From Brevundimonas sp. (GTDB taxonomy: Bacteria; Pseudomonadota; Alphaproteobacteria; Caulobacterales; Caulobacteraceae), in NCBI RefSeq assembly GCF_024711105.1, contig NZ_JANJTL010000123.1, positions 1 through 49,093 of the forward strand: 49,093 bases of DNA, in the 5' to 3' direction. The notes beneath the pieces were generated by a model. The model ran no database searches. It was not told where the DNA came from and saw only the letters and a list, made by a program, of their open reading frames with translations. The stretch's first letter is position 1, and each line of letters begins with the position of its first letter. Shown piece by piece: positions 24,607 through 34,945 of the stretch. Position numbers and translations under genes: made by a program.

Positions 24607-25581
24607 ATGTCCGACGCCCAGCCCGCCTCCCCGAGCCCCACTGCTCCCGCCGAGGCCGCGCGCCTGACCCACGGCGCCACCAGCCTGTCGGTGGCCGTCG
24701 CGGTCGTCCTGATCGGATTGAAGGTGTTCGCCTGGGCGGCCTCGGGCTCGGTGGCCCTGCTGGCCTCGCTGGTCGACTCGAGCCTCGACCTCGTCGCGTC
24801 GTTGGCCACCTTCTACGCCGTGCGCTGGGCCGCGGCGCCCCCGGACGAGGGCCACCGGTATGGACGCGGCAAGGCCGTGGCCTTCGCCGGCCTGTTGCAG
24901 GCCGGGCTGGTGTTCGCCTCGTCGCTGTTCGTGGGATGGGAGGCGGTGGACCGCATCGTCGAGCCGCGTGAGGTGGCCAATGGCGGCTGGGCCGTGGCGG
25001 TGATGATCGTCTCCATCCTGCTGACGCTGGTTCTGGTGGCCGTGCAGACGCGCGCCATCCGCAAGACCGGCTCGATCGCGGTCAAGGGGGACCGGGCGCA
25101 TTATGCGGCGGATCTCGGCTCGAACGTGGTGGCCCTGGTCGGGGTCGGCTCCGCCGCCCTGCTCGGCGCCGCGCCGCTGGACGCCGCGGCGGGTCTCATC
25201 GTCGCCGTCTGGCTCTTCTGGGGCGCGACCAGCGTGCTCAAGGAGGCGGCCCTGCATCTGCTCGACCGGGCCCTGCCGGCGGCCGATCAGGCCAGGATCC
25301 TGGAACTGGTGCTGGAGGACCCGCGCATTCACGGAGCGCACCAGCTGAGGACGCGCGCGTCCGGCACGGTCTGGCTGATCCAGATGCACGTGGATCTCGA
25401 CCCGTACCTGACACTGGAGGCCGCGCACGAGATCGTGGTGGGCGCCGAACGGCGCATCCTGGCCGCGCATCCCCTGGCGGACATCATCATCCACCCTGAC
25501 CCCAAGGGCCGGGCCGAGCCGCACGGCGGGGCCTTCGGCGAAGGCACGGCCGACGAAACAGAGGCGCCCCCTCGGACGTAG
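24607..25581 (+). CDS. Cation diffusion facilitator transporter
   Basis: VALLASLVDSSLDLVASLATFYAVRWA..DEGHRYGRGKAVAFAGLLQA, KGDRAHYAADLGSNVVAL. Confidence 0.93.
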   Translation: MSDAQPASPSPTAPAEAARLTHGATSLSVAVAVVLIGLKVFAWAASGSVALLASLVDSSLDLVASLATFYAVRWAAAPPDEGHRYGRGKAVAFAGLLQAGLVFASSLFVGWEAVDRIVEPREVANGGWAVAVMIVSILLTLVLVAVQTRAIRKTGSIAVKGDRAHYAADLGSNVVALVGVGSAALLGAAPLDAAAGLIVAVWLFWGATSVLKEAALHLLDRALPAADQARILELVLEDPRIHGAHQLRTRASGTVWLIQMHVDLDPYLTLEAAHEIVVGAERRILAAHPLADIIIHPDPKGRAEPHGGAFGEGTADETEAPPRT

Positions 25582-25626
25582 TGAACGGGACCTTAAGCCT
25601 TCGCACGGCAAGGCAGTGCCGACGCC

Positions 25627-26313
25627 ATGACCCAGACCCTCGTCCTGCATCACTTCCCCCTCGACCCGGCCTCGCGCCAGGTCCGGCTGGCGCTGGGCGA
25701 AAAGAAGCTGGCCTTCAGCGAACGGCCCGTTCGCTACTGGGAACACGATCCGGTCTTCCACGCCCTGTCCCCGACCGGTCGGACGCCGGTGCTGGAGATC
25801 GAAGGACCGCAGGGGCGGGTGGTGGTGTGCGAGCTGCTGGCGGTGATGGACTGGGCCGAGACCTTCGGCGGTCGCCCCGTCCTGCTGTCCGCCGATGTGG
25901 CCGAGCGCGCGGAGGCGCTGCGGCTGCGCAGCTGGTTCGACCGCCGCTTCGAGGTCGAGGTCGACGCCCTGATCCTCTACGAGCGGATGGAAAAGCGACT
26001 CCAGCGCCTGGGCCCGCCGGAGGCCGAGCCGCTGAGGCAGGGGCGGGCCGCGCTCAAGGAGCATCTGGCCTATCTCGAGGGCCTGCTGGCGCGGCGCGAC
26101 TGGCTGGCGGGCCGCGATCTAAGCCAGGGCGACCTGGCTGCGGCCTCGCACCTGTCGGTGCTCGACTATTTCGGTGAGGTCTCCTGGGCCAACTGGCCGG
26201 CGCTAAAGACCTGGTACATGCGCATCAAGAGCCGCCCGAGCTTCCGGCCGCTCCTCCAGGACAGACTATCCGGCGTGCCACCGGTCGATCACTACGCCGA
26301 CCTGGATTTCTGA
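25627..26313 (+). CDS. Glutathione S-transferase family protein
   Basis: [57 protein letters not shown]. Confidence 0.9.
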   Translation: MTQTLVLHHFPLDPASRQVRLALGEKKLAFSERPVRYWEHDPVFHALSPTGRTPVLEIEGPQGRVVVCELLAVMDWAETFGGRPVLLSADVAERAEALRLRSWFDRRFEVEVDALILYERMEKRLQRLGPPEAEPLRQGRAALKEHLAYLEGLLARRDWLAGRDLSQGDLAAASHLSVLDYFGEVSWANWPALKTWYMRIKSRPSFRPLLQDRLSGVPPVDHYADLDF

Positions 26314-26341
26314 AGCTCAGTTCAGGCCGTATAAGGCGCGA

Positions 26342-27406
26342 GTGTACGCCGCCCCCGCCCTTCAAGACCGCACGTCGGACATCCGTCCCGTCCTGCGCGC
26401 GCGCGCAGAGGCGCTGGGGTTCGCCGCCTGCCGGTTCGCCTCGGCGGGCGAGCCGTGGGTGGAGGGCGCGCGGCTGGCGGAATTCGTGGGCGAGGGCCGG
26501 CACGGGACGATGGGCTGGATGGAGACGACGCTGGAGCGCCGGTCGCATCCGCGCGCCATGTGGTCCGACGCGCGGACGGCGATCGTGCTGGGCATGAACT
26601 ATGGGCCCGACGAGGATCCGCGCGCGGCGCTGGAGGACCGGAGCGCGGGCGTCATCTCCTGCTATGCGTGGGGCGACGACTATCACGAGCTGATCAAGGG
26701 CCGGCTGAAGGACCTGGCCGGCATCGTCGCGCGCGAGACGGGCGCGGAGGTGAAGGTCTTCGTCGACACCGCGCCCCTGATGGAAAAGCCGCTGGCCCAG
26801 CGGGCCGGGCTCGGCTGGCAGGGCAAGCACACCAATCTGGTGTCGCGCGAGCATGGCTCGTGGCTGTTCCTGGGCGTCATCCTGTCGGCGGCGGAAATCG
26901 CGCCGGACTCGGCTGAGGCCGATCACTGCGGCTCGTGCCGGGCCTGCCTGGACGCCTGCCCGACGGCGGCCTTCCCGGCGCCGTACCAGCTCGATGCGCG
27001 CCGTTGCCTGTCCTACCTCACGATCGAACACGCGGGCCCGTGGCCGGAGGAGTTCCGGGTGGCCGCGGGCAACCGCATCTACGGCTGCGACGACTGCCTG
27101 GCGGCTTGTCCATGGAACAAGTTCGCCGCCGAGGCGCGGGAGATGCGGCTGCAGGCCCGGCCCGAGCTGAAGGCGCCACGCCTGGCGGAGCTGGCGGCGC
27201 TGGACGATGCGGCCTTTCGCGAGCTGTTCCGCAAGAGCCCGGTCAAGCGCATCGGCCGGGATCGCTTCGTTCGCAACGTGCTCTACGCCGTCGGCAACTC
27301 GGGCGACGCGAGCCTGAAGCCCGTCGCGCTGGCCCGCGCGCAGGACGCCGATCCGGTGGTCCGCGACGCCGCGCTGTGGGCGCTGCAGCGGCTGGAGGCC
27401 GCGTGA
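26342..27406 (+). CDS. queG: Epoxyqueuosine reductase (GTG start)
   Basis: [69 protein letters not shown]. Confidence 0.95.
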   Translation: MYAAPALQDRTSDIRPVLRARAEALGFAACRFASAGEPWVEGARLAEFVGEGRHGTMGWMETTLERRSHPRAMWSDARTAIVLGMNYGPDEDPRAALEDRSAGVISCYAWGDDYHELIKGRLKDLAGIVARETGAEVKVFVDTAPLMEKPLAQRAGLGWQGKHTNLVSREHGSWLFLGVILSAAEIAPDSAEADHCGSCRACLDACPTAAFPAPYQLDARRCLSYLTIEHAGPWPEEFRVAAGNRIYGCDDCLAACPWNKFAAEAREMRLQARPELKAPRLAELAALDDAAFRELFRKSPVKRIGRDRFVRNVLYAVGNSGDASLKPVALARAQDADPVVRDAALWALQRLEAA

Positions 27407-28377
27407 GCGCGCCGGAAGTCTCGGTCATCGTGGTGACCTATGAGAGCGCGCCGGTGCTGAGCCGGTGCCTGGCGCAACTGCGGGCCCAGACCTTTCGCGA
27501 CTTCGAGGTGATCCTGTCCGACAACGGTTCGACCGACGGGGCGGCCAAGGCGGCGGCGCGCGCGGACCCGAGCCTGATCCTGCTGGAGAACGGCGCGAAC
27601 CTGGGCTTCGCCGAGGGCAACAACCGGGCGGCGCGGATCGCGGGCGGGCGATGGCTGGCGCTGCTCAATCCGGACGCCTTCGCCGAGCCCGACTGGCTGG
27701 AGCGGCTGATGGCGGCGACGCGGCGGCATCCGGAGGTGAAGTGCTTCACCTCGCTGCAGTTGGCGGCCGACGATCCGGCGGTGCTGGACGGGGCCGGGGA
27801 CACCATGACGAGCACCGGCCTGCCTTATCGGATGGGTTGGCGGAAACCACGGCCGGATCATATCGCCGAAGGCGAGGTGTTCAGCCCCTGCGGCGCGGCC
27901 ATGCTGATCGAACGGGAGACCTTCCTGGAGCTCGGCGGGTTCGAAGCTCGGTTCTTCAGCTATTGCGAGGATGTCGACCTCGGCTATCGCCTCAGGCTGG
28001 CCGGCGGGCGCACGCGGCTGGTCCCCGATGCGGTGGTCCATCACGTGGGCTCATCAACGCTGGGGGCGCGGTCGGACTTCGCGGTGTTTCACGGCTTCCG
28101 AAATCGCATCTGGTGCTTCGCCAGGAACACTCCGGGGCTGGTGCTGCCCTTCATGGCGGTGGCGCATCTGGTCGCGACCCTGCTGCTGCTGGCCGGCTAC
28201 GTCGCGCGAGGTCAGGCGCGGCCGGCGCTGCGCGGCGTCGCGGCCGCCCTGCCGGAGGTCTGGCGGATGCGGCGTGAGCAGAGGGGCAGGCGCGGCCACG
28301 CGCTGGAGACGCTCGGAGCCATGACCTGGAGTCCGCTGAAGACGATACGGCGGGCGCTGGATATCCGCCCGAGCTAG
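27403..28377 (+). CDS. Family 2 glycosyltransferase (GTG start)
   Basis: [62 protein letters not shown]. Confidence 0.92.
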   Translation: MSAPEVSVIVVTYESAPVLSRCLAQLRAQTFRDFEVILSDNGSTDGAAKAAARADPSLILLENGANLGFAEGNNRAARIAGGRWLALLNPDAFAEPDWLERLMAATRRHPEVKCFTSLQLAADDPAVLDGAGDTMTSTGLPYRMGWRKPRPDHIAEGEVFSPCGAAMLIERETFLELGGFEARFFSYCEDVDLGYRLRLAGGRTRLVPDAVVHHVGSSTLGARSDFAVFHGFRNRIWCFARNTPGLVLPFMAVAHLVATLLLLAGYVARGQARPALRGVAAALPEVWRMRREQRGRRGHALETLGAMTWSPLKTIRRALDIRPS

Positions 28378-28898
28378 GCGCGGGCGCTGGCCGCCTCGCC
28401 GCCGGGGACCTCGGCCACGCCGAGCAGTTCGACGCGGAAGACCAGCACGCTGTGCGGCGGGATCTCGGGCGGGGAGCCCTCGGCCCCGTAGCCCTGCTCG
28501 GGCGGGACGTAGATGAGCCACTCGTCGCCGACGTGCATGTGCGGGATGGCCTCCTGCCAGGCCGGGATCAAGCGGTCCAGCGGCATGGCCGCCGGCACGC
28601 CGCGGCGATAGCTGGAATCGAACACCGTCCCGTCGGTGAGGGCGCCCTCGTAGTTCACGCGCACCAGATCGTTGGAGTCCGGCTGGGGCCCGGACGGATC
28701 GCCCGAACGGACGACTTTGTACTGGACGCCCGACTCCAGGACGTGGACGCCCTCGGCGCGGGCGTTGCTCTCCATGAAGAAGGCCGCGGCGCGCTCGGCC
28801 TCGGAGGTCTCGTCGGGCGCCGCGGCGCCGTTGCACGCCGAAAGCGCCAGGGCCGACAGGCCGGCGGCGAGCAGCGCCCTAGTCGCGCTTGAGAACAT
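28374..28898 (-). CDS. FKBP-type peptidyl-prolyl isomerase lipoprotein
   Basis: Lipobox LSAC; VRVNYEGALTDGTVFDSSYRRG, IPAWQEAIPHMHVGDEWLIYVPPEQGYG. Confidence 0.92.
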   Translation of the reverse strand: MFSSATRALLAAGLSALALSACNGAAAPDETSEAERAAAFFMESNARAEGVHVLESGVQYKVVRSGDPSGPQPDSNDLVRVNYEGALTDGTVFDSSYRRGVPAAMPLDRLIPAWQEAIPHMHVGDEWLIYVPPEQGYGAEGSPPEIPPHSVLVFRVELLGVAEVPGGEAASARA

Positions 28899-30081
28899 AG
28901 CCTTTTTCCTCCAAGGCCCGCGCGATCTGCTGGGCGTGCTCGTCGTCGCGCGTCTCGACCTGGATGTCGTATTCCGCGCCTTTGACCGGCACGTCGAGCG
29001 CCAGCCGGTTGTGATGGATGTCGATGATGTTGCCGCCGCGGCGGCCGATGACGGCGGTCATTCCCGCCATCATGCCGGGGCGGTCGTCGCCGATGATGCG
29101 GAAGGTGACCAGCCGGTGCTCGCGCACGAGCTCGCGGTTCAGGACCACGGCCAGGATGCGCGGATCGATGTTGCCGCCGCAGACCACAAGTCCGACCTTC
29201 ATGCCCCTGAAGCGCTCGGGATAGCGCAGCAGGGCCGCAAGCCCGCCCGCGCCCGCGCCTTCGACGACCGTCTTTTCGATCGTCGCATAGAAGGCCACGG
29301 CCTGTTCAAAGTCCGGCTCGTCGACGACCATCACGTCCTCGATCAGCGGATCGCCAAGCGCGAAGGGGATCTCCCCGACCGCCTTGATGGCGATGCCCTC
29401 GGCGATGGTCTGGCCGCCGCACTTCGGCGGCTGGCCGGCCCGGCGGGCCGTGAAGGACGGATACATGGCCGCCTCGACCCCGAAGATGCGGATGTCGGGC
29501 TTCAGCGCCTTGGCCGCGATTGCCGAGCCGGCGATCAGGCCGCCGCCGCCAATCGGGATGATCAGGGCGTCCAGCTCCGGCGCATCCTCAAGGAACTCCA
29601 GCCCGCAGGTGCCCTGGCCGGTAACGATGCCCTCGTCGTCGAAGGCCGAGACGAAGATGTAGTCATGCTCGGCCTGCAAGGCTTTGGCGTGGTTCGTCGC
29701 CTCGGTGAAGTCCAGGCCGTGGATGACGACCTTGCCGCCGTAGCGCTCGGTCTTCTCGATCTTCACGAAGGGCGTGCCCTCCGGCATCACGATGGTGACC
29801 GGGATGCCCAGACGTGAGCCGTGATAGGCCAAGGCCGAGGCGTGGTTGCCGGCCGAGGCGGCGACGACGCCGCGTTTGCGCTCGTCGGCGGTCATCTGCG
29901 ACAGCCGGTTGCAGGCGCCGCGCTCCTTGAAGGAGGACGTGTAGTGGAGGTTTTCGAACTTGAGCCAGACCTCCGCCCCCGTCAGTTCGGACAGCTTGCG
30001 CGAATAGCGGGTCGGAGTGCGGTCGACGTGACCGCGGATGCGTTCGGCGGCGGCCTGGATGTCTGCGAAGGTCACGCTCAT
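28879..30081 (-). CDS. ilvA: Threonine ammonia-lyase
   Basis: KFENLHYTSSFKERGACN, AASAGNHASALAYHG, PIGGGGLIAGSAIAAK, C-terminal ACT-like region. Confidence 0.93.
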   Translation of the reverse strand: MSVTFADIQAAAERIRGHVDRTPTRYSRKLSELTGAEVWLKFENLHYTSSFKERGACNRLSQMTADERKRGVVAASAGNHASALAYHGSRLGIPVTIVMPEGTPFVKIEKTERYGGKVVIHGLDFTEATNHAKALQAEHDYIFVSAFDDEGIVTGQGTCGLEFLEDAPELDALIIPIGGGGLIAGSAIAAKALKPDIRIFGVEAAMYPSFTARRAGQPPKCGGQTIAEGIAIKAVGEIPFALGDPLIEDVMVVDEPDFEQAVAFYATIEKTVVEGAGAGGLAALLRYPERFRGMKVGLVVCGGNIDPRILAVVLNRELVREHRLVTFRIIGDDRPGMMAGMTAVIGRRGGNIIDIHHNRLALDVPVKGAEYDIQVETRDDEHAQQIARALEEKGYVLKRD

Positions 30082-30212
30082 GGCGGGCGGAACCTAGCAG
30101 GGCGCCGCCAGCGCGCAACGACTGTCTGGAGCCCGGTCCGAGACCGCAACCTTGGCCGTATCCGCCCGTTGAGTCGAAACCTTCGCAGTCTTGGGCTAAA
30201 AGGGATCCCGTC

Positions 30213-30719
30213 ATGAAGAAGCTCGCTCTATCCGCCCTCGCCCTCGGTTCCGCCCTCGCCCTGTCGGCCTGCGGCGGGCCGCCGCCGCCGAACCCGATGA
30301 TCGCGGTCTTCAACGCGACCGACTTCGCCTGGTCGACCATGGCCGGGACCAACGAGATCGAGGGTCAGGTCAGCTATTTCGGCGGGGCCCGGGAATGGAC
30401 CTGCGCCGGCTCGGTCGGCCTGACGCCCGAGACCGCCTGGACCCGCCAGCGGTTCCAGACCCTCTATGGCTCCAGCGAGCGGGCCGCCCTGCCTGCGGCG
30501 GTCGTCCGTGCGCGGACGGTGTCGGAGGCCACGGACGACTATCGGGCCTTCGTGCGCAATACGACCTGCGACCGCTCGGGCCGGTTCAGCTTCGAAGGTC
30601 TGCCCGACGGCGCCTGGTTCGTGATCGCGCCGGTGACGTCCGACGGCGCCGAACCGGTGGTGCTGATGCGCCGGGTCGAGACCCGGGGCGGCCGCGTCAC
30701 GATGGTGACGCTGGACTAG
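30213..30719 (+). CDS. Putative lipoprotein, function unknown
   Basis: MKKLALSALALGSALALSACGGPPPPNP signal and lipobox. Confidence 0.8.
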   Translation: MKKLALSALALGSALALSACGGPPPPNPMIAVFNATDFAWSTMAGTNEIEGQVSYFGGAREWTCAGSVGLTPETAWTRQRFQTLYGSSERAALPAAVVRARTVSEATDDYRAFVRNTTCDRSGRFSFEGLPDGAWFVIAPVTSDGAEPVVLMRRVETRGGRVTMVTLD

Positions 30720-31701
30720 TCGGCAGCCTCGATCTCCACGCCGGCCAACACCAGCGAGGTCCCTTCTATCCGAAAGTCGAGTCGCGCCTCGCCGCCGCTG
30801 GGGCAGCAGTTGCCGTCGCCGTCTCGCCACAGGTGCGTCTGGGCGGTCAGGTCCCGCCAGCGGTAGTCGACGCCCTTCCAGACCCCGAGGCCATCGGGCA
30901 GCTGCGGATCCAGCGTGGCCCACCAGCCGGTGAGCTCGATCTCGGTCAGGCCCTCGGCGTCGACCCGGTAAAGAACGTCTGCATTGTGATCGCCAGTGCC
31001 TCCGTGGCGGCCGGGGACCACGACCAAGTCCCCTGGTCGGTCTCGAACAGGCTCGGCGCCTCGTAGGTGACGCCTTCGTAGGCCCAGCCGACTGGCCGCA
31101 TCTGGCGCCCCTCGACCTCGAAGAGGACGAAGCCCGCCGACAGGCCGTTCGCCTCGGTCACCCCGTCCTGGACCTGCCAGGCCAGCCGACGCTCGCGATC
31201 GAGGTTCAGGAAGCCGGCGACGGGCACGGAGCACTGGTTCAACCCGACCCCGACGCAGGCGTCCGCCAGGCTCGATACCGCAACGCTCTCCGGCATGCCC
31301 TCGGCTAGGCGGACCTCCTCCTGCAGGGCTTCGATGTAATCTTCGTGGAACTGGCGCAGCTCCTCCGCGTCGCGCGGCCGCCGCGTTTCGCCGCCGTCCT
31401 GCCAGTCCCACTCGCCGGCGAGACGGTCGCGTAGCCACTGCCCGTGCTGATGCCGCAGGGTGGTGGGCCGCCCCGCGCGGGCGCTGACTTGCGGCCACAG
31501 CTCCGCCACCTGGCGATCCAGGGCGCGCAGCGTGGAGTCGGCGCAGATCTGCCGCTCGACCGCGTGATCGGCCTCGGCGCAGTCCAGCGCGCCGGCGACA
31601 GCGGCTGAGGACGTTTCCGACTTGGACTGGGCCTCCGCGCCGCATCCGGCCAGAAGGGCGTACAGCATCAGCAAGGACAGTCGGCGCATCGGCGTCTCCA
31701 T
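30716..31701 (-). pseudogene. LprI N-terminal-like (DUF1311-like) lipoprotein gene with a single-base frameshift at ~31030-31033
   Basis: N-terminus in frame of ORF 30946..31701 (...YEAPSLFETDQ) continues in frame of ORF 30716..31645 (GDLVVVPGRHGGTGDHNADVLYRVDAEGLTEIEL...), consistent with a missing G in a G4 run. Confidence 0.65.
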
Positions 31702-31756
31702 TCCGGAGCAGCCTATGTTGCCACGGCGAGGGCCGCCTACTGACGGAAATCGACGA

Positions 31757-32623
31757 TCAGCCCAGCGTCCGGCGCAAGAAGGCCGTCACGTCCGCCAGCG
31801 TGGAGACGCGTGATCGGAACAGCGGCGAGAAGGCCGCGATCGTCGTGGCGTGGTCGACGCCTGGATAGAGCTCCAGCTCGGCCCGGCCGCCGGCCGCATT
31901 GACCGCCTCAGCGAGCAGTTCGGCGTCTTCGGCGTGCACCGTCTCGTCTCCCGTGCCGTGGCCGAGCCAGAGCGGCGGCGCGTCGGCCGAGGCGAAGGTG
32001 ATCGGCTGGGTCTGGAGCGGGTCGGGGGCCTGGCCGAAGGCGTTGATGCTGGACGCCACGTCGAAGGGGAGAAACTCGTACGGGCCCGAGATGCCGAAGG
32101 CCGCGCGGATCGCATCCGGCGCCCCGGCCGCTCCGAGATAGCGGGGGTCGAGCGCGATCATCATCGCCAGGTGGGCGCCGGCGGAGTGGCCTCCGACCGC
32201 CAGCCGGTCGGGCCGTCCGCCGTGAGCGCCTGCGATCTCCTGCACATGAGCGGTGGCGGCCGCGGCGTCCTCGATGAAGTGCGGAAAGCGGACCGCCGGC
32301 ACCAGCCGGTAGTCGGGCAGGGCGACCAAGAAGCCCTTCGCGGCCAAGGCCTGGGCCGCCCAGCCGTAGTTGTCCTTGGACCCCGAGTTCCAGCCACCGC
32401 CGTAGAAAAAGACGACGACCGGCCAGGTCCCGTCTACGACCGGGGCGTAGAGATCGAGCTTCTGCCGTTCGTGAGCGCCATAGGCGATGTTGGCCGCGAT
32501 GCGCCGCGCGCCGCGGTCCCTCGGCGACAGGGTCTCCATCAGGGCCAGCGGCGAACAGGCGGCCGCCAGCGGCGCGACGGCGCCTGCGGCGAGGGACAGC
32601 AGCGATCTACGGCTCATGGGCAA
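31757..32623 (-). CDS. Alpha/beta hydrolase (esterase/lipase family)
   Basis: VVVFFYGGGWNSGSKDNY, LAVGGHSAGAHLA, PGVDHATTI. Confidence 0.9.
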   Translation of the reverse strand: MPMSRRSLLSLAAGAVAPLAAACSPLALMETLSPRDRGARRIAANIAYGAHERQKLDLYAPVVDGTWPVVVFFYGGGWNSGSKDNYGWAAQALAAKGFLVALPDYRLVPAVRFPHFIEDAAAATAHVQEIAGAHGGRPDRLAVGGHSAGAHLAMMIALDPRYLGAAGAPDAIRAAFGISGPYEFLPFDVASSINAFGQAPDPLQTQPITFASADAPPLWLGHGTGDETVHAEDAELLAEAVNAAGGRAELELYPGVDHATTIAAFSPLFRSRVSTLADVTAFLRRTLG

Positions 32624-32688
32624 GGCGGCTCTTCCGATGGACGGTGCAGATACGACCCCGACAACCCATCGGCCGCAGTCTTGTTCAC

Positions 32689-33168
32689 TCAGACGCCCGC
32701 GCGGCAGACGACGCTGTCATGGCCGGTGTCGTCGGCAGGCGAGACCTCGAAGACGAGTTCCACGACGGCGCCATCGGTGTTCACCCGCGCCCCGCCGACG
32801 CGGTTCGGCGCGTCGTCCACGCCGCCGAGATCGCCGTCCCACTGCACCGTGCGGTCTTCGGCCAGGGTCATGGAGCCCTCCTGACGGCCCCCGCCCTTGA
32901 GAATGAGGGTGTAGCGGTCGTTGACCACCCCCAGCCGGCCATAGGGCCGCTCGTCCTGATCTCCGCCGGCGAGGACGCAGTCGTATTCCAGCTGCGGAAG
33001 CCGGCCGCGCTCGACCATGCGGGCGACGAGATCGTCGGCTGCCCCCGGCCCGCGCTGCGGCTCCTCCGGTCGGCCGGATTCCGTGGCGCCACGGCCGCCG
33101 AGGTCGCAGCCGGTCAGCGCCAGGACGGCCAGGCCCAGTCCTGCGACGGTCAAGCGGCTGATCATCAA
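32689..33168 (-). CDS. Putative lipoprotein, function unknown
   Basis: MISRLTVAGLGLAVLALTGCDLGGRG lipobox. Confidence 0.75.
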   Translation of the reverse strand: MMISRLTVAGLGLAVLALTGCDLGGRGATESGRPEEPQRGPGAADDLVARMVERGRLPQLEYDCVLAGGDQDERPYGRLGVVNDRYTLILKGGGRQEGSMTLAEDRTVQWDGDLGGVDDAPNRVGGARVNTDGAVVELVFEVSPADDTGHDSVVCRAGV

Positions 33169-33274
33169 GGCGTCTCCTTCCCGGCCGCCAGCTTAGCGGC
33201 CCGCGCCGGGGTCGAGAACTTGATTTCGCCGGGGTTCGGGCGCATAAGCCGCCGCTTCCGGCGCAAGTGAACCC

Positions 33275-33356
33275 TCGCGCCTCCTCCAACACGACCCCAT
33301 CTTCGGATGGCTGAGGTTGGAGAGGACCCCCGTCGACGCGAACGTCCACGGGGGCT
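33275..33356 (+). promoter_or_regulatory. Two consecutive hairpins in the ffh 5' leader
   Basis: ctccaac...gttggag enclosing ccat-cttcgg-atgg; then cccccgt-c-gacg-cgaa-cgtc-c-acggggg (33327-33354). Confidence 0.6.
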
Positions 33357-33384
33357 GAGGGCGTTTGGGCCAACAGGAGTAGGC

Positions 33385-34923
33385 ATGTTCGAGGCTCTGA
33401 ACGAGCGGCTGTCAGGCGTCTTCGACCGGATCACCGGCCGCGGCGTGCTGACCGAAGGCGACGTCGATGCGGCGATGCGCGAGGTGCGCGTGGCCCTGCT
33501 CGAGGCCGACGTCGCCCTGCCGGTCGTCAAGGACTTCATCGCCAAGGCGCGCGAGCGCGCGACGGGCGAGGAGGTCATCCGCTCGGTCAAGCCGGCCGAC
33601 CAGGTCATCAAGATCGTCCACGACGGCCTGATCGAGACGCTCGGCGGCGACGAGCCCGAACCGCTGAACCTGAACGCCAATCCGCCGGTGGTCATCCTGA
33701 TGGCCGGCCTGCAGGGGTCGGGCAAGACGACGACCTCGGCCAAGCTGGCGCTGCGGCTGACCAAGGTCGACCGCAAGAAGGTTATGATGGCCTCGCTGGA
33801 CACCCGCCGTCCGGCCGCCATGGAGCAGCTGGCCAAGCTGGGCGAGCAGGTCGGGGTCACCACCCTGCCGATCGTCCAGGGCCAGTCGGCCCCCGACATC
33901 GCGCGCCGCGCCCTGTCCGCCGCCAAGCTGCAGGGCTTCGACGTCCTGATCCTCGACACCGCCGGCCGCACCACGCTCGACGAGGCCCTGATGGCCGAGG
34001 CGGCCGAGATCGCCCAGATCTCGAAGCCGACCGAGACCCTGCTGGTCGCCGACAGCCTGACCGGCCAGGACGCGGTGCGCACCGCGACCGCCTTTAACGA
34101 ACGCCTGCCGCTGACCGGCCTGATCCTGACCCGCGCCGACGGCGACGGGCGCGGCGGGGCCATCCTGTCGATGCGCGCCGTCACCGGCCTGCCGATCAAG
34201 TATCTCGGCTCCGGCGAGACGGTCGAGGCGCTCGACGCCTTCGACGCGCGCCGCGTGGCCGGCCGCATCCTGGGCCAGGGAGACATCGTCGCCCTGGTCG
34301 AAAAGGCAGCCCAGGAACTCGATCAGGCGAAAGCTGAAAAAGCCGCCCGCAAGCTGGCCAAGGGCCAGTTCGATCTCGACGATCTCGCCGCCCAGCTCCA
34401 GCAGATGAAGCGGATGGGCGGCCTGCAGGGCATCATGGGCCTGCTGCCCGGCGTGGCCAAGATGAAGTCCCAGATGGCGGCATCGGGCGTCGACGACCGG
34501 ATGATCGCCCGCCAGGAGGCCATCCTGTCCTCCATGACCAAGGCCGAGCGCAGGAAGCCCGACCTGCTGAACGCCTCGCGCAAGCGCCGCATCGCCGCCG
34601 GCTCGGGCGTCGACGTAGCCGACATCAACCGCCTGCTGAAACAGCACCGCCAGATGGCCGACGCGGTCAAGGCGATGAGCAAGAACGGCGGCAAGGGCTT
34701 CGGCCAGATGGCCCGGATGCTCGGCGGCATGGGCGGCCCCGGCGGGGCGGACCTGGCTCGCCTCAAGGCGCTGGGCGGCGGCAAGCTCGACCCGGCGGCC
34801 TCCGAGATCGACGAAGCGAAACTCCAGGAGGCCATGAGCCGCCTGCAGGGCCTGGGCGCGCCCGGCCAACCCACCCTCCCTGGCGGTCTTCCCGGCCTGC
34901 CCGGATTTCCTCCCAAGAAGTAA
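33385..34923 (+). CDS. ffh: Signal recognition particle protein Ffh
   Basis: MFEALNERLSGVFDRITGRGVLTE, MAGLQGSGKTTTSAKLA, DTAGRTTLDE, M-domain MKRMGGLQGIMGLLPG. Confidence 0.97.
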   Translation: MFEALNERLSGVFDRITGRGVLTEGDVDAAMREVRVALLEADVALPVVKDFIAKARERATGEEVIRSVKPADQVIKIVHDGLIETLGGDEPEPLNLNANPPVVILMAGLQGSGKTTTSAKLALRLTKVDRKKVMMASLDTRRPAAMEQLAKLGEQVGVTTLPIVQGQSAPDIARRALSAAKLQGFDVLILDTAGRTTLDEALMAEAAEIAQISKPTETLLVADSLTGQDAVRTATAFNERLPLTGLILTRADGDGRGGAILSMRAVTGLPIKYLGSGETVEALDAFDARRVAGRILGQGDIVALVEKAAQELDQAKAEKAARKLAKGQFDLDDLAAQLQQMKRMGGLQGIMGLLPGVAKMKSQMAASGVDDRMIARQEAILSSMTKAERRKPDLLNASRKRRIAAGSGVDVADINRLLKQHRQMADAVKAMSKNGGKGFGQMARMLGGMGGPGGADLARLKALGGGKLDPAASEIDEAKLQEAMSRLQGLGAPGQPTLPGGLPGLPGFPPKK

Positions 34924-34945
34924 TCACCCCTAAGGACTGCCTGAA

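Noticed and set aside
33241-33384. ffh leader considered as the SRP (4.5S) RNA gene
   Set aside because: Lacks the conserved SRP core (GUCCGGAAGGAAGCAGCC-like) sequence.
33412-34869. 485-aa minus-strand ORF antisense to ffh
   Set aside because: ffh is certain; the antisense frame is a codon-bias artefact.
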